A stretch of DNA of 64,000 nt from Macrosoma leucophasiata. Lineage: Eukaryota > Arthropoda > Insecta > Lepidoptera > Hedylidae. Of this stretch, positions 38,531-50,609 are shown in pieces. The stretch covers positions 6,448,001 to 6,512,000 of the forward strand of contig JAWQUS010000017.1 of NCBI GenBank assembly GCA_036365455.1, given 5' to 3'. Each line of letters opens with the position of its first letter. Positions within the stretch are counted from its first letter, which is position 1. The notes beneath the pieces were generated by a model. The model was not told where the DNA came from. It saw only the letters and a program-made list of their open reading frames with translations, and ran no database searches. Position numbers and translations under genes: made by a program.

Positions 38531-40368
38531 ACTCGTAGAATTAAATGGTGCCTACGCCCTGGCGTCCTTCACTAGAACTCTACCGCAATGGGACCGTGCA
38601 AGAGTTCAGCGCCACCTAGCGTCCGCAACTTTGTGGGACCGTTGCTTGTCTAACCATAATAACATGTTACCGCGAAATTTTGATAAAATATTATTATAAT
38701 CGAAAATTATCTATTAATCTTCTTCCAAAATTACTCTGATACCTTAACTTGGGTGGAGAAAGGGTTGTGAAACAATTTTTGATCATTAAAATCAAATGAG
38801 TTGCGCAAAATTTATTCAGAAAGTGTGTTTTATTTCGAATAAATGTCAGGGTTTGTTTAGTTCATTTTTAGATGTAGTTTTACAGTAAAACAAGACAATA
38901 TAGCTATTTTATGGGTTACATGCAATAATTATAAACAAATAGAATTGTTCTTGTATCATCAGTAATAAATTAAATGTCGTTTTCAAATCGAAATGAGTAT
39001 TATTTTAGGAGCCGGGTTTGTGAGTATCATACACTATAAAATTTCAACCACAAACAATCTTTAAAGGAAAATTGTTGGTTTCTCCAAGACATGTCCTTAA
39101 TATAGAGGAATTAAGAAGAACACAAGGACAGAGATCAATAATTCAAGCTGGCATCATAAGACAAACATATATTTTGATACCTTACATAATTTCTTTAAGG
39201 TATAAACAATCTCAGTTCGAAGTCAGAATTCATTTGATTACGTTGTAATAGACGTAATATTTAAGTAAAATGCAGCACGAGTGTAAAATGTAATTCCGTG
39301 TTTGTTATCCATTTTTTTGTATTGTTCAATTTTCCAAGTAGCTCTTGAGAATCAATCGATAAAACTTGCGTTTACTACGGCGGGTGGCTCATGGTCATGC
39401 GTCATACTCATGAACGGGTGCTGATGGTGGGGACTGATCTGTTCTGGTCTGCCGGTGCTACATTTCATTATGGTGGATAGTTATTGATTTCTACTTATAC
39501 AAATACATATGCTATATACGTTAATTTTACTTAATTTGAATGACTATCTGTATTAGACATAAGTAAAAAATTTAAAAGAGCTCCAACTGAGTTTCTTTGG
39601 TAGCGGTAGTTCTGCTTAATAGTGATTGAACTTGGAACTCCGCCAAGTGAATACGCTTAACAAAATAAATTTTGATTTCGACGAATAAGTTTCTACTTCT
39701 CTTCTTATCTAGTTTTTGGAAGGAAGGAAATGAAATGTTTTTACCTAATAGTAAGTTTATTTTATCCCTATTTTAATTTACTTATTTATCTATTTTACTT
39801 TTAATTTATGTAATAAGTAATTATTCACTTTAAGTTATTATTGACTTATAAGGACTATTCAAAATGGTTGTGAAATTTTACTCGCAATAAACTTTTTTTT
39901 TTTTCTTTCTTTCTCCCTTTACTACCTTTACTCTTATTTCTAACTGATATTTTTGCAGTTTACAACACAAAAACTGCTGTTAACTATTTCGTCGGCGGTT
40001 AAATGTGATTATGAAAATTACATATCCAAGTCTAAATAGATTACTTTGAGATGACAGGTCCCACATAATTGCTTCTTTTCGCCACCATGGGCGCTGCGAT
40101 CGATTACATTACCCCCACCGCAGTACGTCACACGGTCGCTATAGTATAGATTACTTTTTATCGACTTGTATTGCCGGCAAGTTATAATTAAACTCAATGA
40201 ATCAAAAAAATAAAATTATCGATCGATCTACAACCCGCTCAAAAATTCGAATAACCTACAACTTTCGACAACACAGTTCATGTGCGGTGTGTTTGGTATG
40301 GATAAGGGGTGGTATTGATGGTACGATGTGAGAATGTTTACATTCGCCTGAAATTACCTACTGGTCGT

Positions 40369-40487
40369 AAAGCTCCAGTGACGGAGCTCGCGAGCGTAGG
40401 CACCACCGCATCATAGGTAGTGCGGTAATGCAGTGTATATACTTGCTGCGAAATGGTAATGTTCAGCACTATCGTGTTCCAGTCCAC
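40369..40487 (+). repeat. SINE-B 5' part abutting the minisatellite
   Basis: AAAGCTCCAGTGACGGAGCT to CAGCACTATCGTGTTCCAGTC. The SINE-B match ends where the 15-bp tandem array begins, and the rest of the SINE is not seen on the other side. Confidence 0.65.
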
Positions 40488-40492
40488 CTTAG

Positions 40493-42682
40493 GTCGGGAC
40501 GCTGGGCGTCGGGACGCTGGGCGTCGGGACGCTGGGCGTCGGGACGCTGGGCGCCGGGACGCTGGGCGTCGGGAAGCTGGGCATCGGAATGCTGGGCGTC
40601 GGGACGCTGGGCGTCGGGACGCTCGAATTCGAGACGCTCGACAACGGGACGCCGGGCGTCAAGACGCTGGGCGTTGGGACGCTCGAATTCGAAACGCTCG
40701 ACATCGGGACGCTGGTCGTCGAGACGCTCGTCGTCGGTACGCTGGGCGTCGGGACGCTGGACGTCTCAACGCTGGGCGTCGGGACGCTGGGCGTCGGGAC
40801 GCTGGGCGTCGGGACGCTGGGCGTCGGGACGCTGGGCGTCGGGACGCTGGGCGTCGGGACGCTGGGCGTCGGGACGCTGGGCGTCGGGACGCTAGGTGTC
40901 GGGACGCTGGGCGCCGGGACGCTAGGCGTCATGACGCTTGGCGTCGGGACGCTGGGCGTCAGGACGCTGGGCGTCGGGACGCTGGGCGTCGGGACGCTGT
41001 GCGTCGGGACGCTGGTCGTCGGGACGCTGGGCGTCGGGACGCTGTGCGTCGGGACGCTGGTCGTCGAGACGCTGGGCGTCGGGACGCTGGGCGTCGGGAC
41101 GCTGGGCGTCGGGACGCTGGGCGTCGGTACGCTGGGCATCGGGACGCTGGGCGTCGGGACGCTGGGCGTCGGGACGCTGGGCGTCGGGACGCTGGGCGTC
41201 TGGACGCTGGACGTCGGTACGCTGGGCGTCGGGACGCTGGGCGTCGGGACGCTGGGCGTCGGTATTCTGGGCGTCGGTACGCTGGGCGTCGGGACGCTGG
41301 GCGTCGGGACGCTGGGCGTCGGGACGCTGGGCGTCGGGACGCTGGGCGTCGGGACGCTGGGCGTCGGGACGCTGGGCGTCTCAACGCTGGGCGTCGGGAC
41401 GCTGGGCGTCGGGACGCTCGACATCGGGACGCTCGACATCGGGACGCTGGTCGTCGGGACGCTGGTCGTCGGGACGCTGGGCGTCGGGACGCTGGGCGTC
41501 GGGACGCTGGGCGTCGGGACGCTGGGCGTCTGGACGCTGGACGTCAGTACGCTGGGCGTCGGGACGCTGGACGTCTCAACGCTGGGCGTCGGGACGCTGG
41601 GCGTCAGGGCCCTGGGCGTCGGGGCGCTGGGCGTCGGAACGCTGGGCGTCGGGACGCTGGGCGTCGGTACGCTGGGCGTCGGTACGCTGGGCGTCGAGAC
41701 GTTGGGCGTCGGGACGCTGGGCGTCGGGACGCTGGGCGTCGGGACGCTGGGCGTCGGGACGCTGGGCGTCGGGACGCTGGGCGTCGGGACGCTGGGCGTC
41801 GGGACGCTGGGCGTCGGGACGCTGGGCGTCGGGACGCTCGACATCGGGACGCTCGACATCGGGATGCTCGACATCGGGACGCTCGACATCGGGACGCTCG
41901 ACATCGGGACGCTGGTCGTCGGGACGCTGGGCGTCGGGACGCTGGGCGTCGGGACGCTGGGCGTCGGGACGCTGGGCGTCGGGACGCTGGGCGTCGGGAC
42001 GCTGGGCGTCGGGACGCTGGGCGTCGGGACGCTGGGCGTCGGGACGCTGGGCGTCTGGACGCTGGACGTCAGTACGCTGGGCGTCGGGACGCTGGACGTC
42101 TCAACGCTGGGCGTCGGGACGCTGGGCGTCAGGGCCCTGGGCGTCGGGACGCTGGGCGTCAGGGCCCTGGGCGTCGGGGCGCTGGGCGTCGGAACGCTGG
42201 GCGTCGGGACGCTGGGCGTCGGTACGCTGGGCGTCGGTACGCTGGGCGTCGGGACGCTGGGCGTCGGTACGCTGGGCGTCGGTACGCTGGGCGTCGGGAC
42301 GCTGGGCGTCGGGACGCTGGGCGTCGGGACGCTGGGCGTCGAGACGCTGGGCGTCGGGACGCTGGGCGTCGGGACGCTGGGCGTCGGGACGCTGGGCGTC
42401 TGGACGCTGGACGTCAGTACGCTGGGCGTCGGGACGCTGGACGTCTCAACGCTGGACGTCTCAACGCTGGGCGTCAGGGCCCTGGGCGTCGGGTCGCTGG
42501 GCGTCGGGACGCTGGGCGTCGGTACGCTGGGCGTCGGGACGCTGGGCGTCGGGACGCTGGGCGTCGGGACGCTGGGCGTCGGGACGCTGGGCGTCGGGAC
42601 GCTGGGCGTCGGGACGCTGGGCGTCGGGACGCTGGGCGTCGGGACGCTGGTCGTCGGGACGCTGGGCGTCGGGACGCTGGGC
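40493..42682. repeat. 15-bp GC-rich minisatellite, about 146 units
   Basis: Unit GGGACGCTGGGCGTC, in which GACGC and GCGTC are a dyad around TGG. The array keeps perfect 15-nt register over 2190 bp. Variant units (CTCGACATC, CTGGACGTCTCAA, GTCAGGGCCCTG, GTCTGG) recur in the same order, showing higher-order blocks. Because 15 is a multiple of 3 and the unit has no stop, several frames on both strands stay open (GRRDA, LGVGT, RWASG, PSVPT repeats). None has an upstream gene context, so none is called as coding. Confidence 0.95.
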
Positions 42683-43136
42683 TTAACCTGTAACCCTGTA
42701 TAATATTTTTCTTCAACACTCTTAAGAAGAACCGATACCGTTAACGACTTTCCTCTTTACGATCCCACCTCCAATTGATTTGAAAATTTATGACGCTCGA
42801 GATATAAAGTTTTACAACTGGAAAGGCTGTAAAACATCTTTGAAACAAGTACTCACAAAGTTTAACTAAAGTAATATAGACATTCAGAATTAAAAGTTTC
42901 AATATGTTCCGTTAAAGTAACATAAATTTTACTAGCGAATCATTAGACATCATAAACTTCGCGTATCTCCCGCTTATTTAGCATACATTAATGTAATTCA
43001 TACAGTCAACGACTTGAGCATTATTTTGTTTAATTTTTTTACCAGGGTCAATTTAATGGTACTATTGTATCAAAATATGCTAAATAAAAATAAAATATCG
43101 ACTTACTGGTAGTTTAGATCTTTTAACGTTTCTAAA
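42683..43136. other. No feature recognised
   Basis: AT-rich sequence without ORFs or repeats I can identify. Confidence 0.5.
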
Positions 43137-43437
43137 CTGCCTCGGTGGCCTAGTGGTAGCAGGCCACTACTACTACGCTGAGGTCCTGGGTTCGATTCCC
43201 GGGTAGGGGGTTATCAGAGATAATAGTGTCAGTTCCTTTATCTCTGGTTCTATTGGGCTGTGTTGGAAATTTCCCAGTACCTAGAAGTTTGGTTATGTGC
43301 CTGGAGCTGTCAACCGGCTCGCCACCTGTAGCATGGGCCAAAACATAACCGGCGAATCGTGTGTGTTTGCATGTATGCTTGAATGCATGCTTTTACCTCC
43401 GCCTACCCCTTCGGGGATTACAGATGTGAAGTTACGT
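43137..43437 (+). repeat. SINE-C copy, full length
   Basis: TGGCCTAGTGG (A box), GGGTTCGATTCCCGGG (B box), ends ACAGATGTGAAGTTACGTTA. The best preserved copy and useful as a family reference. Confidence 0.85.
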
Positions 43438-43499
43438 TAACGTTTCAAATAAAAACTAATCAATTTACCATCCTATATACCGCGTACCGGTACAATCAT

Positions 43500-43690
43500 T
43501 GGCTATCCTTTCGGAAGCCTTCATAAATCTTCCCGACCCCTACAAATATAGCCTTTAATTTCACTGAACAGTATACGGGGAAACAATTTTCAACGGGAAT
43601 CAATTTCTGAGTTTGTGTGTTACCTGATGTATCATTATCGCGTAATAGGCCGATCAAGTCTTCAGACTTATGCAACAAATTAAACACAAA
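43500..43690 (-). pseudogene. Exon-like segment, inverted relative of 47862-48030
   Basis: Minus strand is open for SEDLIGLLRDNDTSGNTQTQ and LIPVENCFPVYCSVKLKAIF. A diverged copy with stops lies on the plus strand at 47862-48030. I do not recognise the family; candidates are a transposon-internal segment or a duplicated gene fragment. Confidence 0.3.
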
Positions 43691-44009
43691 AAATATTAAA
43701 CATATCTTAAAACAATATTTTATAAACACTCTAGAGTGAAATCGTTTTCATAAACATGTAACTTGTCAACTAGACAAGTGTATAACCCAGATAATTACCT
43801 ATAATTAAGGAATGATTGTAAACATTTTATATGATAGACTCATAATAGCATAATCATAATCCTCTTATGGTTTTTTTAATGCTATTATTGTATAAATTTT
43901 GTAAACATTTTGTAAAAAGCGATTTATTAATTTAAAAAAAAAAAGTATTTTTCTCATTCAGTTGTAGACTTTTTGCAGTTTCTCAAATAAGTGTGCAGTT
44001 TAAATGTAT

Positions 44010-44158
44010 GACCCCGTTATAATCATTAGATAACTAAGGTCTCAGGGGTGGCAACGCATCTGCATTTTGATCTCTGGTTCTTATGCAGATGTCTATAGTC
44101 TGCAGTCATCACTTAACATCCATTTTACCTGCACTCTAGTTTGCCACCTTCGTTACAT
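44010..44158 (+). repeat. SINE-B fragment, right arm of an inverted pair
   Basis: GACCCCGTTATAATCATTAG to GCCACCTTCGTTACATTA and A tail. The next copy at 44200 is inverted, giving tail-to-tail SINEs. Confidence 0.65.
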
Positions 44159-44199
44159 TAAAAAAAAACAAAACATTAATGGTGTGTGAATAATACTGT

Positions 44200-44475
44200 A
44201 AGGTGGCAAACAAGCATGCAGTTCAAATTGATGTTAAGTGATAACTGCAGCCTATAGACATCCACACAAAGATCAGAGGTCAAAATGCAGATTTGTTGCC
44301 ACACCTGAGACCTTAGTTATAACAGCTAAGGGCTCGGTGATAGTTATTACGGGGCCATACATTACCATCTAACCGGAACGCGATGGTGCTGAACACTACA
44401 ATTCGGCGGCAGATAAATTAGGTAATGCGGTGGTGCCTACGCCCTCGAGCTCTTACACTGGAACTCTACAACGGT
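44200..44475 (-). repeat. SINE-B copy, inverted partner
   Basis: GGTGGCAAACAAGCATGCAG to GAGCTCTTACACTGGAACTC. Confidence 0.75.
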
Positions 44476-45447
44476 TCAAAAAAAATTATAAGTCTTGAAA
44501 ACAAACCTACAAAAAAATATATAAAACCACCTTTTACAATTTAATTTAAAATTATTGTTGCCACGATGACAAAGCGATACAATTCGAGGGTCGGATAATT
44601 AAATCATTCAGGCGGATATTAGTGGGCCAATATCTCAATTAACTGGTATGTACGTGGAATAATATATTGGTATCTATAAATAAAATGTTATCCCTAAATT
44701 CCTTGTATATTTTTCATAATTCAATTACTTAAGAGTGCATAAATTGTATAGACAGAACAGACGGAGCCTACCTCAATATCTTACGGATTGGAGTGCTTAT
44801 TTTCTTCAGAAATACATTTACAAGAATGAACTAAACCTATTATTTTGAATACATCATTTTGATGATGTGGTGAGATGAGTTACAGCAGAAGAGTTAGGTT
44901 TTGCAAGTTTTTCTATTTATGTTTACACGCTTTGATTTCTGCCAGATTTCAACTTGAAAGGCGTTGTCAGTTGGAGCAAATAAAAGAAACAAATATTCTA
45001 TAATGCCTACCACCTCTATAAGGTTCATAATTAAAAATATATGAAAGTTTACCTACATTACGCTTGTATCACGGCTTTCCATACACGAAACATTAACGAG
45101 ATTATCCAATATAATTATGAATATGAACTCGAACGAACCTGAAATGAATAATAGGATCCAATTGCCACTAATCGCATTCTGTAAAATATGATTTCACTCG
45201 CAAATTATTGCACTATTTCTGTACCGTGATCAATGATTGATACTAAATAATCCAAACAAATAAACTGTTGTTTGTTAAATTATGAACGGATAATGGGAAT
45301 CGTGACCACGATATTATGTTGTTGTGGATTGATTGTAGATTCAATCAGTTTCAATTTAAAGAACTAGTTTTTTTTTTTACTGAGCAGCGAGCTTGATTTC
45401 AGATTATCTTTTGGTGGATGAGCTCTTGTGTCAGAGCTCCAGGGTAT
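44476..45447. other. No feature recognised
   Basis: About 970 bp of AT-rich sequence without credible ORF or repeat signature. Confidence 0.45.
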
Positions 45448-45668
45448 TTTTTATGTAATGAAAGTAGCATGCAGTTTACATTGATGTTAAGTGATGATTG
45501 CAGCCTATAGACACTTACACAAAGACGAGAGGTCAAAATGCAAATGCGTTACCACTCCTGAGGCCCAAGGTGTCATGCCTCTGTGCCGAAAATGACAGGG
45601 TCATATTAACACCTGACCGGAACACGATAGTGTTGAACACTACCATTTAGTGGAAAGTATATCTCTAA
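45448..45668 (-). repeat. SINE-B copy
   Basis: ATGTAATGAAAGTAGCATGC to CACTACCATTTAGTGGAAAG. Confidence 0.7.
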
Positions 45669-46077
45669 CCGAACTCTACCGTTTTAAACACTTAAAAGTA
45701 CAATGTAATTTAATCGTCATAAATAGGTATTACCTGCCATTTATGGTATTCACTCTTGGCGAGTTTTAATCTGTATCCACATAGCTATTTCATTATATGC
45801 ATCAGACAAAGGATGTATTGTTTGTATTAGGGGCTCGGGATGGCTGGACGACGGAACGCCTGATTTATGAACGCAACATTACATTCGAACGGGCTGTATT
45901 TATTTGGTACGCATTCTAATACAAATTGTGTCCCTTAGGACAGGATGTGATTATTGAATTGGGTGTAATAGAAGCCTCTATTTTAATAGGAATTCAGTAT
46001 TTCAAGAAGTTATAAAAATTCTAACATCGATAAAATCTACGGTCAATTTATTTGTAAATTATTCATACAACACCTTC

Positions 46078-46215
46078 GACTAAGGTGTTATGCCTCTGTG
46101 CAGGAAATTACAGGGCCATACATTACCACCTGACCGGAACACGATAGTGCTGAACACCACCATTTAGCGGCAAGTATATTAGGTTATCCGGTGGTGCCTA
46201 CGCCCGCGAGCTCAA
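46078..46215 (-). repeat. SINE-B fragment
   Basis: CTAAGGTGTTATGCCTCTGT to CCTACGCCCGCGAGCTC. Confidence 0.7.
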
Positions 46216-46841
46216 AGGTGCGACAGGGTGCGAGTTTTTGCATTATTCAAAAATAAATTTGCACTAAACCCATTTCAAACGATCTCGCTTAAAGTCCAAT
46301 TGCGTTACTAACGTACGGCATACACGGCAAATCTTCCATAACTCGCAGCCAATCAGCCGTGAGATCGCGCTATTTCCTCCCAAGTGCATCTATATTCTCT
46401 GGAAAATGGTCAAAGATAAAGGTGTCACGGATTTTATCACGTTGACAATATTGTTTAAAGAATTGAATAAGAATGCAATCAGGACTTCCTTTTACTACGA
46501 TATGGAGAGATTACTACAAGCTTTGGATATTATCTTATTGCCATTACGAAAGTGACAAAAAAGCATTTCACTTTGATTTTAAGTTTTATTGGCGGAAGAG
46601 TTTAGTTATTGCGGATGAGATGGCCAGTGCTTATGGGTGAAACGGAAATATATGACAGTATAGTTTCTGTCACAGATGAAAAATAACTTAGGTCGCAGCT
46701 CGTATCAACATTTAGTCGCGCTTTGCGTGTAGATATATCTGGGTTGCAGCAATCTGTTACCATCCATGCAAAGCTAGCTTGCTACTTTACATTACGAGAG
46801 GTGAAAATCGTAGTCTGTAAATAGATAAAGACTAGATAAAT
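46216..46841. other. No feature recognised
   Basis: No ORF or known repeat seen in these 600 bp. Confidence 0.4.
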
Positions 46842-47040
46842 AAATAAATGCGCGTACACTCACAGCCCCACACTAGGTATGAATCTATGTCGTGGTTGAC
46901 GTTGTACACACACAACACATGCACCAACACTCAGACCCGAAAAAAATATCAGTGAGTCATATACATTTGTACCGGTGCGGGAATCGAACCCATGACCCTT
47001 TGAATCAAACGATCGTCTCACACCCCTGGACTAAACGGGT
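46842..47040 (-). repeat. tRNA-derived SINE (SINE-F), copy 2
   Basis: CACTCACAGCCCCACACTAG, CCGGTGCGGGAATCGAACCC and CACCCCTGGACTAAACGGGT; matches 20156-20318 and extends further into the tRNA-like head. Confidence 0.6.
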
Positions 47041-47385
47041 CGTTTTATCATTTAAAAAACTATTAATAAAAGTGCACTTAGTTTTGTAAGTTAATGTCAC
47101 TTCTGTGCAACTGTTTCTTTGCCAATACGTCCCCTCCCTCTATTACCCCTATGACATAATGGCACCTTTAACTGATTGGGTGAATTTCTATAGCGAAAAA
47201 ATCCAGATAGATCGGACGACAATTTATTTTACGTCGATCCAACGTTCCTGATCTATTGTAATACGGACAATGTGGAACGCCTTTTTGTAGCTATTGTAAA
47301 TGAATATAGATATTTCTAGCCATTATATTCCGCGATGTTTTGAATTATTATGAATTGCAATTTTCAATAAATTTTCACTGGTGTT

Positions 47386-47432
47386 AGAACTGCAGAGACG
47401 GAGCTCTCAGGCGTAGGCACAACCGCATTACC
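47386..47432 (+). repeat. SINE-B 5' fragment
   Basis: AGAACTGCAGAGACGGAGCT to GCACAACCGCATTACCGC. Immediately followed by 27 nt shared with the exon-like segment at 47862-48030. Confidence 0.55.
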
Positions 47433-47861
47433 GCATTGAAAATTGTTTCCCCTTCTAATGTTAATAGTAGCTACAAGTAGTAAGTATAATAATAGCTACG
47501 ATATTCAAACTTTGCATGTTTAATTATTGTACTTGTAGTATTATATCTTGAAAATTTCAAGTATCTGGCATTATCCAAACTAAAGTTACAAGGGTTCAAA
47601 AATACGACGAAACGTTTCGAGAAAAGGTACTCGTAGGTAGTGCCCTTGCGCTTCGCTTGGCTCGCCTTAAGATTAAATAGGCCCCGAAATAACTGTCACA
47701 GAAACATAACAACAAAGGTCTTAAGGGTGCCAATGCATCTGCATTTTGATCTCTGGTGTTTTTTATGCCAATATAAATATTCATCTTCGTGATATATAAT
47801 TTTGAGAATAATCTATAGAATCTATAGAAATCATAATCATAAAATCCAATACTCGTTTGCA

Positions 47862-48030
47862 AGAAATTTCAAGTGAATGGGCAAAAGACTTGATCGGTCC
47901 ATTACGCGATAATAATACATCAGGTAAATCACAAACTCAGAAATTGTATCCCGTTGAAAATTGTTTCCCCTTCTAATGTTCGGTGGAATTAAAGTCTATA
48001 TTTGTATAGGTTGAGAAGATTTGTGATGGT
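47862..48030 (+). pseudogene. Exon-like segment, second copy (with stops)
   Basis: AAGACTTGATCGGTCCATTA, CAGAAATTGTATCCCGTTGA and AATTGTTTCCCCTTCTAATG correspond to the minus strand of 43500-43690. Two or more in-frame stops. Confidence 0.3.
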
Positions 48031-48221
48031 TTCCAAAAGGAAAACGATAGTCAATGTGTATGCGTATTTGGGTCTGCGGTATGTGTGACGGTAATTCTAT
48101 TTGTAAGAATATTAAAGGTTTCATTTACATTTGAAATACCTTGATTAGGCTCATTATTGTTGAGATCTCTAGTTGTATGAAGATAGCTATTGAATGCAGA
48201 ATTGTGAATTGTTTGCGTGTT

Positions 48222-48400
48222 TGCCATATTTAGGGTTCTGTAGTAAACAAGGAACCCTTATAGTTTCGCCATGTCCGTCTGTCTGTCTGTCTGTGTGTCT
48301 GTATGTCCGTCCTCGGTTTAGCGCAAAACTATTGGTAGTACTAGAGGCTTGAAATTTGGCACAAGTATACAACTTGTGCCAAATCACGCCGACAAAGTGG
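48222..48400. repeat. Lepidopteran AGGGTTCTGTA-type repeat fragment
   Basis: AGGGTTCTGTAGTAAACAAG, GAACCCTTATAGTTTCGCCA, then (CTGT)n and TTGAAATTTGGCACAAGTAT. Related to the ends of 50845-51427. Confidence 0.5.
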
Positions 48401-48599
48401 TAGATAAAAACATGTTTTTTAGTTAAATTAAAAAGGTCTTTTAAAAATAATAGGGGTTGTGCAAACATCATTTTTCGCTTTGTTCGTGACATATTCTTTT
48501 GTGTGTGGATTTTGAATGATAACTCGAGACTTGATTGATGTACTGACTTTTTAATCGCAGACAGAATTTACAGAAATGCTTTACAGAAATGATTAATAA

Positions 48600-48780
48600 A
48601 AAACGAAAAGGCGGCCTGTGCCGTGGTCGGTTGGATAGCGAGTCTGAGCTGCAGCGACCCCTGCCGCCTCGCTCGGCGACGTTTCTCCCCGCGCGTCTCT
48701 TCGTCCGTCATGGCTCCGCCGTCTAGGTATAGCCGCGTGAACACATATTAAGCTTTAAAGAGCCAATTTTCGTTAGAGTC
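48600..48780 (+). other. CpG-rich island, possible first exon
   Basis: A sharp GC-rich stretch (GCCGCCTCGCTCGGCGACGT, TCCCCGCGCGTCTCTTCGTC) in AT-rich surroundings. It includes ATGGCTCCGCCGTCTAG followed by GTATAG, which could be a start codon with a short first exon and donor. No downstream exons were found, so this is only a possibility. Confidence 0.2.
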
Positions 48781-48904
48781 AAGTGTCCCCGGGTGTTTTA
48801 TGCTTAAGTTACATTAAATGTATGCTTAGTAAGCAGGCGATACATAACGATATAATATTCACGTTACTTAAGAATAACATACTGAAACTCTCAATTTTCC
48901 ACCT

Positions 48905-49130
48905 CTACATTACTTTAGCAAAACTATGTGAGGACTTGTTTGAGCGGTAATTTTATCGCGGGACCCTGCTGCCCATCTTGTGTTATTGCACTTACTACCG
49001 CAGCACTGGAACGGTTTGAACGCCATTGTTCGGTTGACTGAATGCACTAGTAGAAGAATTATCTTCCAGTAGAAGAAAATTATTCCACTAGTGTGCGAGG
49101 AGGTCCTCACTTCCCGACGCCAGTTACAAC
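48905..49130 (+). repeat. Dispersed repeat G, copy 2
   Basis: CATTGTTCGGTTGACTGAAT, GCACTAGTAGAAGAATTATC and CTTCCAGTAGAAGAAAATTA are shared with 16236-16470. Confidence 0.5.
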
Positions 49131-50609
49131 TCAATACGTTATGTATAATGATAAATGTGAAAACTGTTTGTTATTTTGTAAATTTGTACAAACACAAAAT
49201 AATACTCGATGACAACAAATATTATGAATGGATTTTCACTCTTATAATAATTAATCATGAGCAGAAACAAACAATCTCGAAATGTGACAGTATCTAATAA
49301 ATCTTGATCTCTGCGAAATGAAAACCAGCTATTTTTGCCATCAGCGGTCCTAACGCCTGCCACAATCTTATCAGCAGTGTTAATAGGTTGAGCTACTCGT
49401 GGACGATATCGTCCACGAACAATATGAAATCAATTGTCATATTTTAGTGCGGCTCCAGAGATTAAAAGGGATTTTAAAACAACGAATAAACTCTTTTAAC
49501 CGTATGTTCACCGATTACTCTGTCGATAGTGAATGCATTATGAAAAATTTTGTGTCGTTTGTAAGCCTACACTTCCAAATTGGTCCTATTGCCACCAAGT
49601 TGAGATCTGATGGTGACATGATGGGGAAATCAGTGAATTCTCTAAAATGAACGTATGTATGAACGTAATAGAAGTGTTTGTTTTAATTGTGCTTACATAT
49701 ATGACGTATTTGCATCTGAAAATCAAAATTTCACGCTACTGAGCCTACGTTAAAAGACACATCACTCCTTAACCTTAAGCAGTAAGAAGATAATAATACA
49801 ATATATGACCGACGTGTACGTGTTAGTCACTTCTCAATCAAAAAATATAGTTTAAGTAGTCAGGCCACCAATTACGCCCTATAAATTTGGCTTAACTTCT
49901 AAATATTCTAAATGCATAATGGGCTTTGCTTTTTGTGATTAAATCCGTTTTCTGTTATTTTTCGGCGGGGTTTCGAAGTATCTTAATCTCAAATCTCATC
50001 ACATATCGCCTAGGGGAAGGTCAAAAAGTTGTTGAAAAATCAGATGACTTTTAACCGAATGACCCCATTACAGCAAATGTCCTCCCCAAGATCCAAATTA
50101 CCACTTTCTCTTCTAAATCGTCAACTGAAGATAGACCTGTATATGACTGCATTGAAGTACAAGTAAAAGTTTTTGCCTAAAGTCAGTCGAATATTCTTCC
50201 ATTTCGGAGTAACGTAAATCTCACATCGTAACATCAATTACCCCTTATTTATCCATATGAAGCACATCGCAATGCATGACATCTAGATTAAAGAATCCTA
50301 TTTTCCTTTAGCCAACTCGCGGCTGCCGTCAAAAGCCGTGAATACGCATTATCTTAATTAAATGGAGGAGTATTAGTGCCAGTTACTGAAAGCAACACCG
50401 CGTTTAGCAAATCACCCTTGGCCCGTACTATTTTCATTGAGGCTTTTCTTTGGTACGCCTGAATAGACGCTTCAGCTGTTTAATTATGTTACGTGTTTGA
50501 AATGTTTACTGAGAGTTGTGAGTTTAGTAGGTTATTAAATTTTTTAATGGGTTAGCGGTCTAATAGTTTGTTTATTGTTTCCTTTATTTTAGGAAACCAC
50601 TTACTGCTA
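49131..50609. other. Intergenic, one unrecognised 83-codon ORF
   Basis: 49399-49650 (+) is open for 83 codons (HILVRLQRLKGILKQRINSF ...) beside a palindrome GTGGACGATATCGTCCAC at 49400. I do not recognise it. The rest has no feature I can support. Confidence 0.3.

Larger units (their letters stand above)
37375..40368. other. Region upstream of the channel gene
   Basis: About 3 kb with no convincing ORF. It should hold the channel's promoter, immediately above 37375, but I see no decisive TATA or initiator element. It holds an inverted LINE 3' tail at 37628-37745 and a SINE-B fragment at 38397-38530; the rest is AT-rich and unrecognised. Confidence 0.5.

Noticed and set aside
40428..42719. 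Five long ORFs (up to 746 codons) with pentapeptide repeats
   Set aside because: They arise from a stop-free 15-nt tandem unit, occur in several frames on both strands, and have no gene context, domain or splice structure.
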